The position numbers and the translations under genes are program-made. From Cytidiella melzeri (lineage: Eukaryota; Basidiomycota; Agaricomycetes; Polyporales; Irpicaceae), in contig JABYQR010000143.1 in assembly GCA_022592445.1 (NCBI GenBank), forward strand, positions 40,279 to 104,278: 64,000 bases of DNA, in the 5' to 3' direction. Positions 35,393 through 48,000 of this stretch are shown here, one piece after another. Every line of letters starts with the position of its first letter. The stretch's first letter is position 1. The notes beneath the pieces are model-generated. The model did not search any database. It had not been told where the DNA came from and saw nothing but the letters and a program-made list of their open reading frames with translations.

Positions 35393-36940
35393 TGGAGGAG
35401 GCGTACCGCTGCATCTGAAAAGAAAAAGTTACGCGTCACTGAATGGCGTTGCAACAGCTGGTGATTGGAAGGGGAATTTTTACATGAGTTTCTGGAGGCT
35501 AAGGGAGTTGTAGTGTTATGAAGGCGGTCGTAGGAGGGGTATTGGAATCGTCGCCTGGGATAACGCTTATCTCTCTAACGTCGTAGGAGCTGGCTGCTTT
35601 GATTGTATCCTGGATCTCCTTTGCACAATCCGTAAGACGTTGCGAGCTCGCCTCTACCTAGTCAAGTTGGGTCGGGATGAGAACAAACTTTCTTCCAATG
35701 TAGTACGCTTTCTGGCATCGAAACCTGAAGATTTCTGTGAGTCATAAGCTCAATTTGATATAAGGAGGCCATCAAAACCGACACTCATCTATCTGTTGAA
35801 GTTGCACATAAGGAATGGTGACCACGGCAACTCTATCTATGATCCACAGTGATGCACATACACAGACCGGCTCATCACTAGCCAAGAGCAAAAGAAAGCT
35901 GCAGTCATCAGCTAGAATCGACGAGAGATACAATACTCATATTTGCAACAAGAACCATGAGACGTCCAGTCATCGTTCTCTGGTCAACGGTATTGGATAA
36001 TTCGAGCTCCTCAACAAATCCTGTTTCTCCTTCGCGTGCGCATGGGGGTTGTATATTGGCTCATAATATATGCCGAGGTACTGCAGATTTGTGATATTAG
36101 TCATGACTGAAGTGTGACACCTCTCCGACCTTGTAAAATAGGAGTTCCTCGGTGGGCCACCACCACCTCAACCACCACCACCTCAACCGTGAGTTGCGTA
36201 CTGTTCCAGATGGCTATAGCGAATTTCTTATGCAAGTGTTCATTTTGTACGTTGGCGACTCCCAGGTGTGTATCTAGACGGTAACGCGACGAACAAAACC
36301 ACAAAGTCGAGGGATAAGTACTTTACAGCTGCCAGTGGACCTTGCGGCGCAGTGAGACGAGTGACGAGTCGCGGATGGTCAAGTTTGTTTGGTCGTGTTA
36401 GGATCGCAAGGGTCCGCATCCCTTTTTGGTCAACTTTCGACGTGGGCCAACTCAGGCTGCCATGCAACCACCAACATTGAACAACAGCTCAATCAGGGTT
36501 CGGTAATGCCACAGCTGCCTAACAATATATGAAGTAAGTGTTAGATGAAAGCCAGTGTCTCACAGAGAACGCCAAAATTGGCCGAACTGCAACACACGGC
36601 TATGCTAGTGAACGGGGGCATCAGCCGCGTGACTACCGTGCTGTGGCCTTTCTGACTTTGAAGTGCCGATCAAATTGTTGGGCCAGTGAGTTTTTTTGTG
36701 TCCATTGTTCTGGCCAATGTAGACTGACGTGGCTTTCGCTGAGATACTGGCCCGTTGCCGTCTCAGAAAGGGTTCGCTTGTTTGCTGCCACCCTCCGAGT
36801 CCACCTGCAGCTTGAGCTGGCTGAGGCCGAAACCCGAGGCCACGCAGCCCTCTTTCTCTATAGCCTCAAGGCAATTTACTATATAGTCAAGCTCGGGAAA
36901 CTCAAGCAAAGCTGCCTACTGCACCGTGACATCTATCGTC
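35393..36940. other. Intergenic, about 1.5 kb
   Basis: No gene is supported. A small purine/pyrimidine-biased repeat (ccaccaccacctcaa twice) lies near 36160-36190. The open frame at 36538-37020 runs into the next gene in another frame and is not credible. Confidence 0.45.
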
Positions 36941-38500
36941 ATGCCCTATCCCGAACCTCAGCCCTCTCTTCCGCCAACACAAGACAACACCTCGCTTGCG
37001 TCTACCATGGACTATTCTGAAGCGCCACTTGACCTCTCTCTCGACTCGTTGGTCTTGACGGAGCCTCCCAAGGAATGGATAAAGCAAGCTCAAGCAACCT
37101 GTTTTCGAAGGATTGTCATTGTCGAAACCAGCCCGGCATCAGGAACATTGTTCGATGGCCTGGCACCCTTTCTAGCCCGAAACTCGGAGGTTTGTCAACA
37201 AGTCTGCGAAATTGAACTTGCCGGGGCAGCCAACTCGCACATTCAACTTTTCACTGACATTCTCTACGACATCTTGCGAAACCATCGTTTCCCAAACCTT
37301 CAGTCCCTCATTCTCCGAAATGTCACAGTCATCCACGTCGCTCCCGATGAAATCGGCGCTCCACCTTTTCATTTGTGCAAACTGACTTTGGTGAACACTG
37401 GCGACATATTGGCGTCCGCACTTCTGTGGATCATACGACGTTTCTGGGGAATTGATCACCTTACCCTAAATGGTGTCAACGTGCTCCATGATGCCGAATC
37501 CCCATTCCCTCACGAACACGTGTGTACTGCCTGGACCTTTGCCGACGTCGCCCGTTTGCCGCTACCGCAGCTGGTGCGGGTGAGGAACCTCGAGATCAAG
37601 AACTCGTGCACCAGTCGATTTTACATGAATTTTCTACGCACCACTCCATCGATCCAAACGTTGGAGAGTATCTCAATCAGTTGCTCACATCCGGATGATT
37701 TCATTGCGCTCGGGGGTCTTATATCGGAGGCGTGCGGTACTCTCAAGACCATCAGCATCAACATTTCAGATTGCACACGTTTTGGAATGAACGCGTTGGA
37801 AAGTTCGTGTTCGACATGTGTCATGTATGCAATGCTTATTTGCCCATATTTTGTTACAGACACGGAGGTTACCGAGCATTACTTCAACGCTCTAAAGTCC
37901 TGCACCTCGCTCGAAAATTTCGCCATCGAATTCTACCTTGCCCCGCACTACTTCCAGCTCAACGATGCAGCGTGGAGAATGGCCGTGCGCTCGTTTGGCT
38001 ACCTACCACGCAGCAACATCGTCCGCAATCTCAACCTCAATTTTAATGCTGGCTGTGCCGCGGGACTGCCGTTTGAAGCCTTCACATCATTGGACTGGAA
38101 ATACATGAGCGACGTCTTCTGCAAGCGGATAGAATATGGTAGGCGGGAGATGTTGACGCTAACCACCGATAACGGCTTTGATCACGCGCAGATGGATTTC
38201 ATGGCGACCGAGCTTGCGGATCTGGCTTTTTCGGGACGGCTATGGTTCAACCAGCGGGGAAACAGTCCTGAGGATGGGTTGTGCAATGGCTGGGACATAT
38301 GGTTTGGAAACTGGGATCATTCAACGGACGTCGAGATGTCTCACGAAGGAGCTCAGTGCGTTCCTGCAATTTTTGACATGTTTTTGCTTGCTTACTATAC
38401 TGCACAGGTGAACCAAACCGCCACACGTTTCTGCTACGCCTCTTGGAGTTCGTTTACTCGTTTCACCTACATATGCGCAATGTTATATCTCTCCCCTTGA
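36941..38500 (+). CDS. LRR-type protein related to F-box/LRR family, F-box degenerate
   Basis: A long open frame of 519 codons starts at the ATG of MPYPEPQPSLPP. The middle repeats leucine-rich strand-turn units (FPNLQSLILRNVTVIHV, IDHLTLNGVNVLHD, VRVRNLEIKNSC, IQTLESISISCSH, VRNLNLNFNAGCAAG). This resembles the body of Agaricomycete F-box/LRR proteins. The phrase QAQATCFRRIVIVETS resembles the segment that normally follows the F-box, but no LPxE F-box precedes it, so the F-box is lost or lies in an unseen upstream exon. The stretch gtgtcatgtatg...ttacag near 37818-37859 could be a 42-nt in-frame intron. Function unknown. Confidence 0.6.
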   Translation: MPYPEPQPSLPPTQDNTSLASTMDYSEAPLDLSLDSLVLTEPPKEWIKQAQATCFRRIVIVETSPASGTLFDGLAPFLARNSEVCQQVCEIELAGAANSHIQLFTDILYDILRNHRFPNLQSLILRNVTVIHVAPDEIGAPPFHLCKLTLVNTGDILASALLWIIRRFWGIDHLTLNGVNVLHDAESPFPHEHVCTAWTFADVARLPLPQLVRVRNLEIKNSCTSRFYMNFLRTTPSIQTLESISISCSHPDDFIALGGLISEACGTLKTISINISDCTRFGMNALESSCSTCVMYAMLICPYFVTDTEVTEHYFNALKSCTSLENFAIEFYLAPHYFQLNDAAWRMAVRSFGYLPRSNIVRNLNLNFNAGCAAGLPFEAFTSLDWKYMSDVFCKRIEYGRREMLTLTTDNGFDHAQMDFMATELADLAFSGRLWFNQRGNSPEDGLCNGWDIWFGNWDHSTDVEMSHEGAQCVPAIFDMFLLAYYTAQVNQTATRFCYASWSSFTRFTYICAMLYLSP

Positions 38501-38866
38501 TATCTCCGGAATTGTATGGAAGCAGACTACCAGGGTACTTACGACTACACGCACAAAGTTCCAGAAGAGGTGTGTCGTTCTGGACAGCTGAGCGATACAG
38601 CCTGAGAGACCATGGATGACGCGGTCAATTTTGCGTTACACAGTAACAATGGCTAAGAACAAGCACCTTCTAACCTACAAACGCTCCCAGGTTCAACCTC
38701 CGGCCAGGGTTTCTCACTCAACATACGAGTTCCCTGGTCTCACGACAGCGAGACGTGGCCGCGCGGTTCTTGGGGCAAGTAACTTCAGCACTCACGTCCA
38801 CTCTCATTGGCCGTTACACGCGGACGGTACAAAATCACTGTGCAATCATAACACAAAAGCGCGCAG

Positions 38867-41800
38867 CGCGAATAATTATATTGAAGAGATACCGAGTAGC
38901 AAATACATTACCAACACATCGAAGTCCATCGGGTGCCCCTTCTACTCATCTGAGCATGCTGCGAGGAGCCTACGAGTTTCCGCTTCTGAATGCCCTCTTT
39001 CCCTTACTGCGGATGACCCTCTTGTTCGTCTCAACCTCCTCCTCTTGTTCGTCATCGGTCGGCTGGCTGTCTGTCGCACCGTCGAAGATAGGCGGAGGGA
39101 CTGGAGGGCCAAACGGAAGACTCGGCATCATCTTGAACTTCTTGTTCTGACCGTACCCTTCAGGATTTGAGGGCCCAGCTTCAAACTCGTCTCGGCTCCG
39201 CTTCGACATCGATGTGGAGGGTCTAGAGTCCGCGGTGAAGGGGTTTTCGGACCAAGAAAGGGAACGCGTGTCGGTTCGTGCTCGAGGCAGCGGAGCTGGA
39301 GCTGGAGGCGACGGGTCATGGCTCGATGGTCCATACGGAGGTAATCTTTCAGGAGTCTTCCTGGCAGCGTCGTTCAGATCCTTGCTAATCGAGAGGGTAG
39401 AGCGCTGGTACTCTTCGAAGTGATGAGTCTCGGCATCCTCGTTTTGAACAGGATAAGGGCTCGTTTCTAAAGCATCGTCAATCCAATCGGTTCTTGCTAG
39501 TGCTTGTGCCATCTCCTTGCGCCAGAAAGAAGGACTGCTAAGTAGTTCGTGCTGGTCCTGGACAGCTTTGCGTGCAGCTACGACTTTGGGGGACTCCTCA
39601 TCTAGTTCCGTTTCCGTGGATGGAGCGTCGAAAGCGTCCAATTCAGCCCTCATGAGAGCAGATACCGCCGCGTAGTAGTTATGGATGGCTTCCGCAAGAC
39701 AACGGATCAAGCGATTCAAGGGTTTGCATTTGAACGTAACCAGCTCGGATATCTTCGGCAGAGCTGCTTCTTTGCGTTCACCGCCAACAACTTCGCTCGT
39801 GCCATCAAAGTATTGATTATAGCGCGAATCGGTGAAAATTGACATGTCGAACTTTCGTCCACTATGATCGAAACGGTGTAAGGCGCCGTAAAGCATCGAC
39901 CAAAACGTCGCTTCGAGATCGTCCAGGATCTCTTGAGGCTTCATCGGGTTCTTTAACATGCCGACGGACATAAATGCCCAGGTACCCTATAGCGTAGTCG
40001 TTAGAAACAATCCGTCAAGGTTGAAGACCCTACTCACACTGCGATAGTTTTGGTTCTTGTATTTTTGGCCAGGAATCGCTGCCACAGCGTTGGCATGATC
40101 CCAATCGCATAGAAGTCCTAGTGCTCTAGGCACCCCGCGCTCGTCCAGTCCGTCCTCCAACATCACGTTCCCCAAGCTGATGTCTCGATGAAGAATCTTA
40201 AATTGCGTCTCGTGCGCAGACTCAATCACTAACAGCGCAAATTAGCCTCCAATCAAGCACAGAGCGTTCGACACGATGGACTCACCTGTGACGACATCAC
40301 AAAACGCGGTCACGTACTCCTTCGAGTTATTGGCTGACTCTATGGGGTATGCGACCCGTTGCACGATTCGGTGATGAGTATGGTCACGCAATATCTGATA
40401 TCCAACAGGGAGCTCCTGCGAGCTCGTCCACGTCACAGATCTTGTCGTCTGTGGCTTTCCATCGCTGCCCTTCACGTCCCCTCCACAGATCAGCCGAGGC
40501 ACATGCGGGACACCGTACTTCTCCAAGAGCTTGTACACCTCAGTCTCGGTCTGCAGAAGAAAGTGGTTGACGCGCCATGTGTCCTTCAAGAACAACACGG
40601 CGTGGTCTTCTTCTTGGGAGACGGCGATGTACCCACGCGTGGCGCGACCGACAGCCGATGTGGACTTGAAGATTGGACGCCGAACCAATAACTTCATGTC
40701 GCGTTGTTCGTCCTCCACCGACATCTCATAGACAGGATAGTTGCCGCTGAACGTGTCCTCGATGTTGGGAAGCTTGCGGCGCTCTTGCTTCCTGAACGCG
40801 TCGATCGACTGCTTGAACACGTTCTCGTCTGTCTTGCTGGCCAACCGAGCAGTCGGGTCCCAACCTTTGGCCTCGTCTGACATGTGGTTGTGGCGCCAAA
40901 AGAACTCCGCCAGAAGGAGGGGCTCCTCGATGTAGTTGAACGACTCGCTCACGATCGCTCCGGAGTGGTCCCAGCAGATGAATCGAGCATCTTCTCCACA
41001 AATCAGCAGCTGGAACAGATGCGTACGCTGCTGGTGCGCGAACATCTCGGTGGCGTAGATGATGAGCTGCCCGCGAGTATCCCTAGCCGCCTGGCTGTCC
41101 TTCTCAAACGCGATGGGGATCTTGATATCCTTCTTGGGATGATTCTCCGGCTTGAGTATATACTCTCTAGTGTGGAACGGATCGTCCGACGTATGCCTCT
41201 TGAACTCGACCATCAGCGAGGCGTGGAACCAGTCGAAATCTCGCGGGGCACTGGGTGCCGGTTTCGGGGCCTCAGCCTGTGCACCAGTAGCTGATCGTGT
41301 CTCGTAGCGGGGCTTCTTTGGAGTCGTGGGCGGAATACGATGGATCTCTCGGAGCCCTGCGTCTGGTTTGTAAGCCACGTCGTTCGGGGTGTCGGCGGAA
41401 ATGAAGAACTGCATGTTCGGCGAGAGACCATATTTGTCGATGGCCTTGGCCTAGCAGTAGGGCGTGTTAGCGCGTTCAGACGATTGACTGACGCAGAGAC
41501 TTACGAAGGCGACGTATAAGAACTTCTCTAGAGGATCCTTGTCGTTGACGCCGCGAGGAAGGACGAACTTGACTTCCTTAGGCATCTTCTCTAGGTCCTC
41601 TGCCGTAATCTTCATGAGCTCCATCAGAAACTTCCCTGGAGAAAACGGCCCAATCCATCTTCCAAGCATGTCGGTTGCGTGCTGTTTCTGTCTCTGAGAA
41701 CGAGTGAGGCGCGTTTGTCGGTATGTCTCGTTGGCTGCGATGCCATATTTGATCGGGGTGCAGTTAAGGTCGACAGTGGACATGGTGAGCAGGAGTATGT

Positions 41801-42126
41801 GGTGGGAGCAAGGGGGAAATTGAAAGACTTACGCGTGTCAGGCCGTGTTTATAAAGACCACGGGTTGGCCGTAGTGGCGGTTCAACTTCAAACTCAGTTA
41901 CTGCCTAGTTAGGAAGTTAGGCCGGAGAGAATGTGATCGGCATCAGTGATCGCCGAGTTTACTGCCTATTTAGGAAGGACCGGTCGTTTCCGGTGGCCGT
42001 GAGACAAAGGCCATTTAGGTCACTGAGTCATGCAAGGACAATGGAGAAGGACACGAGGCGATAATACCACGGCAATGGTGTGCTGAATGTTCCCTTGGCT
42101 AGGACGGACTGCACGAAGCCCGGCAC
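38867..42126. repeat. Inverted repeat arm A (3.26 kb)
   Basis: This arm is reverse-complementary to 45086-48345. It covers the whole FunK1 copy A, its promoter and its 3' flank. Near-identity extends from the inner edge through most of the gene; a diverged block lies at roughly 39480-39870. The outer edge ends in the AT-rich sequence next to 'gcgaat'. Confidence 0.92.
38970..41783 (-). CDS. FunK1-type fungal protein kinase, copy A
   Basis: FunK1 kinases are a fungal-specific, kinase-like family expanded in Agaricomycetes; cellular roles are mostly unknown. Four exons: MSTVDLNCTPIKYGI to LYVAF; AKAIDKYGLSPNMQF to FCDVVT; VIESAHETQFKILHRD to NQNYRS; GTWAFMSVGMLKNP to the end. Kinase hallmarks are AVLFLKDTWRV (candidate ATP-site lysine), ILHRDISLGNVML (catalytic loop) and LLCDWDHA (DFG equivalent), with GTWAFMS in the activation segment. 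The C-terminal part is disordered and basic (MSKRSRDE, KRVIRSKGKR), suggesting nuclear location. It is almost identical to copy B at 45429-48242. The reading shows no stop or frameshift, so both copies look functional. Confidence 0.9.
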
Positions 42127-43142
42127 TTACTACTCACTCACTGGGACGCCAAGTGTGTTGTGCCCAGTCGTCTTCTCCTCGATGACTTATGAGTCGCTCT
42201 TCAAGATCTGTCGCAATATCCTTGCAGAATTCTCCCTAACTGTCAGCCCTGTAGATATACTAACACCAGGGGAAAATCCTTCGATGACCTGAGATAAAGG
42301 AGAATCTGACTACTAGTACACTTGTTTGGTAGAATTCAGTGCGTGAACTACTCAGGCTTGAACAGATACTCAAAGGTAGCTATGTCATACTAGCTACCCA
42401 AAACAGATATATTTTTGTGTGCAAGAGCCTCAATCACCCAGCCGTTGTACTCCAAGTGTGATAGCTACAGCGGAAACAAACTTGTCAACCAGTGTATAGC
42501 CTGAGGTGCGACGTCAGAAACAGTGATTTGACCGCCGGGCTGCTTACTTCTTGATAGTGTTGAGGCCTCTGAGCACCATTAAACACCAGTAAACCACTTA
42601 TTCGCAGCAGTCACGGTAGCGCTGGGTCCGATACAACTTAGTAGCGAATCTATAGTCCAGTATGGATGGACTAGTTGCTCGTTCTTATTTGAGGTCGTCG
42701 GAGGGACTCTTGGAGGCATTCCAACGTGATTGTTCAACTACAGAATTTAGCCTGCGCGTGATCCATCGTCGCAATGCCCACAGTGCAGCAACATCGACTG
42801 CATGAATTGTGCTCCTCACCGTACATGCCCCAGCTTGAGTACGCAGCATAGAGTCAGGGCCTCACCTTCAATGCGGCATCAATACCAGAAATCCATGTAG
42901 CTGCAATTCTACTAATTTACACCACCGGTTAGCTCGCCACAACGTCGTGCGACGTCTACCCGCATAGTAAATGCGCGGTGCGGGAAGCCTGAGCGCCGAC
43001 CGCGAAGGTACCTCGTGGCACGTGATCGACGGGCTGCATGAGGACCTGCGCGGTCACGGTCACTCCAGTGAGCATGTCTCCCTTCACGTCTTGCCTCTCA
43101 GCATCACTCGTCAGTCTTTTCCTGTCGCCAGTCTCTTCGACG

Positions 43143-44596
43143 ATGAGACGACGCTCGTCGCGAGACTTAACCATCGACGTCTCAACATCATGCGGCGACT
43201 CGGGCACTTCATCGACCGACTTTCCCCTTCGGATAGCCTCGATATTCGTAATTTTGGCTGGAGCATTGTTTGGCGCACTTCTTCCCGTCCTCTCAACGCG
43301 GACGAGCTACTTGCGCTCAAAAATACCTAGAAGAGTGTTTGATACTGCAAAGTACTTTGGTTCTGGCGTTATCGTAAGTCATCCTCGACTACACGAACTG
43401 GGCGATGCACTGACGACAACCAAAAGATAGCTACCGCATTCATACACCTTCTAGACCCGGCCATAGACGCACTCTCCTCGCCATGTCTGTCTCCGGCGTG
43501 GGCAGAATACGTACGTACTTGAAAAGATACTGCTTCAATTTGTTTGACGGGGAATCTCTAGCCCTACGCCCTCGGTCTTGCTCTTATATCCATTTTCCTC
43601 ATATTCATGATCGAGCTCATTGCTATGCGATGGGGAACTGCAAAACTCGCCGCACTCGGTATCGCTCAAGATCCCCACGCGCCTGGGCACGCACATCCCC
43701 CGCTGTGCCTCGAAACAGCTGAACCCATTGAAGTGGTCCACTTGTCTGTGGCAGGGAATGCTTTTCCAACAGGCGATGAGATGTCAACGAGAGGAAAGAG
43801 TGAAGAGATTACGGTAGCGGAGAAGGAGAAGGAAACAAACGTATTGGGTCCCCCACTCTCAGCAGTCCACTCTCATCTACACAATCACGACCGCGGTCTT
43901 CGACATCACCATTCGCACTCACACAACCTCGAAGCACCGTCAGCCATTCCAGGCCCAATCACATCAGCCATCGCAGTAGGTCAACTCGTCGGCATTGCCA
44001 TACTCGAATTCGGTGTCCTGCTACACAGTTTCCTCATCGGACTAACCCTAGCAGTCACACAAAACTTCAAAGTCCTGTTCGTCGTGTTAGTATTCCACCG
44101 TACGTCTTATTTTTTTCCTCTATATACTCCTTTTATTCAAAGGCTGTACGACATAGAAACATTCGAAGGCCTCGGCGTGGGCTCACGGCTCGCGTACCTC
44201 GATCTCTCTCCAGCCGGACGTCGCTGGTCGCACGTCCCGATCTGGGCTGCCATCGCGTTTGGTGTTACCACTCCACTTGGTATTGCCATCGGCCTCGGTA
44301 TACGCGAGACGTACGATCCTGTTAGCGCCACAGCGAGCGTCGTCAGCGGTGTGCTTGACGCATTCAGCTCGGGCATTCTCATATACACCGGCTTAGTTGA
44401 GGTGCGTTGAGATATTCTTCGTCGGTAGCAGTTGTGGGGGATATACTGATTGATCTCGGCTCGGCAGCTCCTCGCCCATGATTTCCTGTTTAACCCCGCC
44501 ATGATTCGAGATGCATCGAATGCTGAGCTGGGGTACGCTGTTGGCAGTGTGATGCTTGGCTGTGGTATTATGGCCCTGCTAGGGAGGTGGGCGTAA
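43143..44596 (+). CDS. ZIP-family zinc/iron transporter
   Basis: ZIP proteins carry Zn2+ or Fe2+ into the cytosol. Five exons: SCGDSGTSSTDFPLRIASIF to YFGSGVI; IATAFIHLLDPAIDAL to WAEY; PYALGLALISIFLIF to FVVLVFH; QTFEGLGVGSRLA to YTGLVE; LLAHDFLFNPAM to LLGRWA. Eight membrane segments are readable. A histidine-rich cytosolic loop contains LRHHHSHSH. The metal-site motifs are VLLHSFLIGLTLA in TM4 and HQTFEGLGVG in TM5, both intact. Introns 43374-43426 and those following TAC, CAC C and GAG are GT-AG. The start is uncertain: an in-frame ATG exists at 43038, but 43143 gives the more usual short N-terminus. The gene sits in the spacer between two inverted FunK1 arms. Confidence 0.9.
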
Positions 44597-45085
44597 AAGA
44601 AGGAGTGTTCAGCAAAGCCCTCTTCCGCTTACAAGGGTTGTTTGGCTTACAAAATCGCGAGGCTATCCACCCACCACGATCGCTCGAGCACAGCCAACGG
44701 TCACCCACTGGCAGGGTACGCCATGAAGCGAGAACACGAGTCTTGCCCGCAAGTGCGTGTCGACGCCACATTCTTTCGATATGGGCTGACTATCGAATGG
44801 CTTCTTGGCTCTTGGGACACTCTGGAAAGCCTGCTCTTTGATGTCTTTGAACGTGCATATTTTGCCATTTGAACAGTATTCCATCCGTCCATTGTAATGT
44901 AGAACTAGGTACATGGGTAGATTGTGTTGTTTCAGACTTACGGTGACTGCGCAGAAGAATCATTACAAAGACAAAATACCACAGCTTTGCTGAACAGGGA
45001 ACCCTGTCATGTTGTCTTTCACCATAGAGAGTGCACGAACCGAACCCACTTATGTAAACTATCCTCACCAACCTTCTCGCGCTAC
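44597..45085. other. 3' flank of the ZIP gene to the inner edge of arm B
   Basis: Short overlapping frames on both strands lack motifs. I see no gene or repeat. Confidence 0.4.
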
Positions 45086-48000
45086 GTGCCGGGCCTCGTG
45101 CAGTCCGTCCTAGCCAAGGGAACATTCAGCACACCGTTGCCGTGGTATTATCGCCTCGTGTCCTTCTCCATTGTCCTTGCATGACTCAGTGACCTAAATG
45201 GCCTTTGTCTCACGGCCACCGGAAACGACCGGTCCTTCCTAAATAGGCAGTAAACTCGGCGATCACTGATGCCGATCACATTCTCTCCGGCCTAACTTCC
45301 TAACTAGGCAGTAACTGAGTTTGAAGTTGAACCGCCACTACGGCCAACCCGTGGTCTTTATAAACACGGCCTGACACGCGTAAGTCTTTCAATTTCCCCC
45401 TTGCTCCCACCACATACTCCTGCTCACCATGTCCACTGTCGACCTTAACTGCACCCCGATCAAATATGGCATCGCAGCCAACGAGACATACCGACAAACG
45501 CGCCTCACTCGTTCTCAGAGACAGAAACAGCACGCAACCGACATGCTTGGAAGATGGATTGGGCCGTTTTCTCCAGGGAAGTTTCTGATGGAGCTCATGA
45601 AGATTACGGCAGAGGACCTAGAGAAGATGCCTAAGGAAGTCAAGTTCGTCCTTCCTCGCGGCGTCAACGACAAGGATCCTCTAGAGAAGTTCTTATACGT
45701 CGCCTTCGTAAGTCTCTGCGTCAGTCAATCGTCTGAACGCGCTAACACGCCCTACTGCTAGGCCAAGGCCATCGACAAATATGGTCTCTCGCCGAACATG
45801 CAGTTCTTCATTTCCGCCGACACCCCGAACGACGTGGCTTACAAACCAGACGCAGGGCTCCGAGAGATCCATCGTATTCCGCCCACGACTCCAAAGAAGC
45901 CCCGCTACGAGACACGATCAGCTACTGGTGCACAGGCTGAGGCCCCGAAACCGGCACCCAGTGCCCCGCGAGATTTCGACTGGTTCCACGCCTCGCTGAT
46001 GGTCGAGTTCAAGAGGCATACGTCGGACGATCCGTTCCACACTAGAGAGTATATACTCAAGCCGGAGAATCATCCCAAGAAGGATATCAAGATCCCCATC
46101 GCGTTTGAGAAGGACAGCCAGGCGGCTAGGGATACTCGCGGGCAGCTCATCATCTACGCCACCGAGATGTTCGCGCACCAGCAGCGTACGCATCTGTTCC
46201 AGCTGCTGATTTGTGGAGAAGATGCTCGATTCATCTGCTGGGACCACTCCGGAGCGATCGTGAGCGAGTCGTTCAACTACATCGAGGAGCCCCTCCTTCT
46301 GGCGGAGTTCTTTTGGCGCCACAACCACATGTCAGACGAGGCCAAAGGTTGGGACCCGACTGCTCGGTTGGCCAGCAAGACAGACGAGAACGTGTTCAAG
46401 CAGTCGATCGACGCGTTCAGGAAGCAAGAGCGCCGCAAGCTTCCCAACATCGAGGACACGTTCAGCGGCAACTATCCTGTCTATGAGATGTCGGTGGAGG
46501 ACGAACAACGCGACATGAAGTTATTGGTTCGGCGTCCAATCTTCAAGTCCACATCGGCTGTCGGTCGCGCCACGCGTGGGTACATCGCCGTCTCCCAAGA
46601 AGAAGACCACGCCGTGTTGTTCTTGAAGGACACGTGGCGCGTCAACCACTTTCTTCTGCAGACCGAGACTGAGGTGTACAAGCTCTTGGAGAAGTACGGT
46701 GTTCCGCATGTGCCTCGGCTGATCTGTGGAGGGGACGTGAAGGGCAGCGATGGAAAGCCACAGACGACAAGATCTGTGACGTGGACGAGCTCGCAGGAGC
46801 TCCCTGTTGGATATCAGATATTGCGTGACCATACTCATCACCGAATCGTGCAACGGGTCGCATACCCCATAGAGTCAGCCGATAACTCGAAGGAGTACGT
46901 GACCGCGTTTTGTGATGTCGTCACAGGTGAGTCCATCGTGTCGAACGCTCTGTGCTTGATTGGAGGCTAATTTGCGCTGTTAGTGATTGAGTCTGCGCAC
47001 GAGACGCAATCCAAGATTCTTCATCGAGACATCAGCTTGGGGAACGTCATGTTGGAGGACGGACTGGACGAGCGCGGGGTGCCTAGAGCACTAGGACTTC
47101 TATGCGATTGGGATCATGCCAACGCTGTGGCAGCGATTCCTGGCCAAAAATACAAGAACCAAAACTATCGCAGTGTGAGTAGGGTCTTCAACCTTGACGG
47201 ATTGTTTCTAACGACTACGCTATAGGGTACCTGGGCATTTATGTCCGTCGGCATGTTAAAGAACCCGATGAAGCCTCAAGAGATCCTGGACGATCTCGAA
47301 GCGATGTTCTGGTCGATGCTTTACGGCGCCTTACACCGTTTCGATCATGGCGGCGAGAGGTTTGACATGTCGATCTTCACGGAATCGCGCTTTAAGAACC
47401 ATGGCGATGGTACCAGTCAAATTGTTGGTGGAAGGCTCAAGGAACAAGCTTTGGCCAACATATCCGAGCTGGTCACGTTCAAATGCAAACCCTTCGATCG
47501 TTTAATCCGCTTTCTTGCCACAGCCCTTCATGACTACTACGCCGCACAACATGCCCTGATTCGCGCCGAAAAGAACGTCCAGGCTCTTGACGGAACGGAT
47601 CCCGACTTCGATGAGGAGTTCTCCAAAGTCGCAGCTGCGCGCAAAACCCTGCAGGTCCAGCACGAGCAGCTCAGCAGCCCTTCTTTCTGGCGCAAGAGGA
47701 TTGCGTTGGAACTGGGCAGAGCTGGTTGGATCGACGATGCTCTAGAGACGAGCCCTTATCCTGTTCAAAACGAGGATGCCGAGACTCATCACTTCGAAGA
47801 GTACCAGCGCTCTACCCTCTCGATTAGCAAGGATCTGAACGATGCTGCCAGGAAGACTCCTGAAAGATTACCTCCGTATGGACCATCGAGCCATGACCCG
47901 TCGCCTCCAGCTCCAGCTCCACTGCCTCGAGCACGAACCAACACGCGTTCCCTTTCTTGGTCCGAAAACCCCTTCGCCGCGGACTTTAGACCCTTCACAT

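Noticed and set aside
36538..37020. 160-codon frame before the LRR-type gene
   Set aside because: It runs into the real gene in another frame and has no recognisable content.
43038..43142. Upstream in-frame start for the ZIP gene
   Set aside because: The extra 35 residues are low-complexity Ser/Val/Thr. The ATG at 43143 gives the usual short N-terminus before SCGDSGT, although the longer form cannot be excluded.
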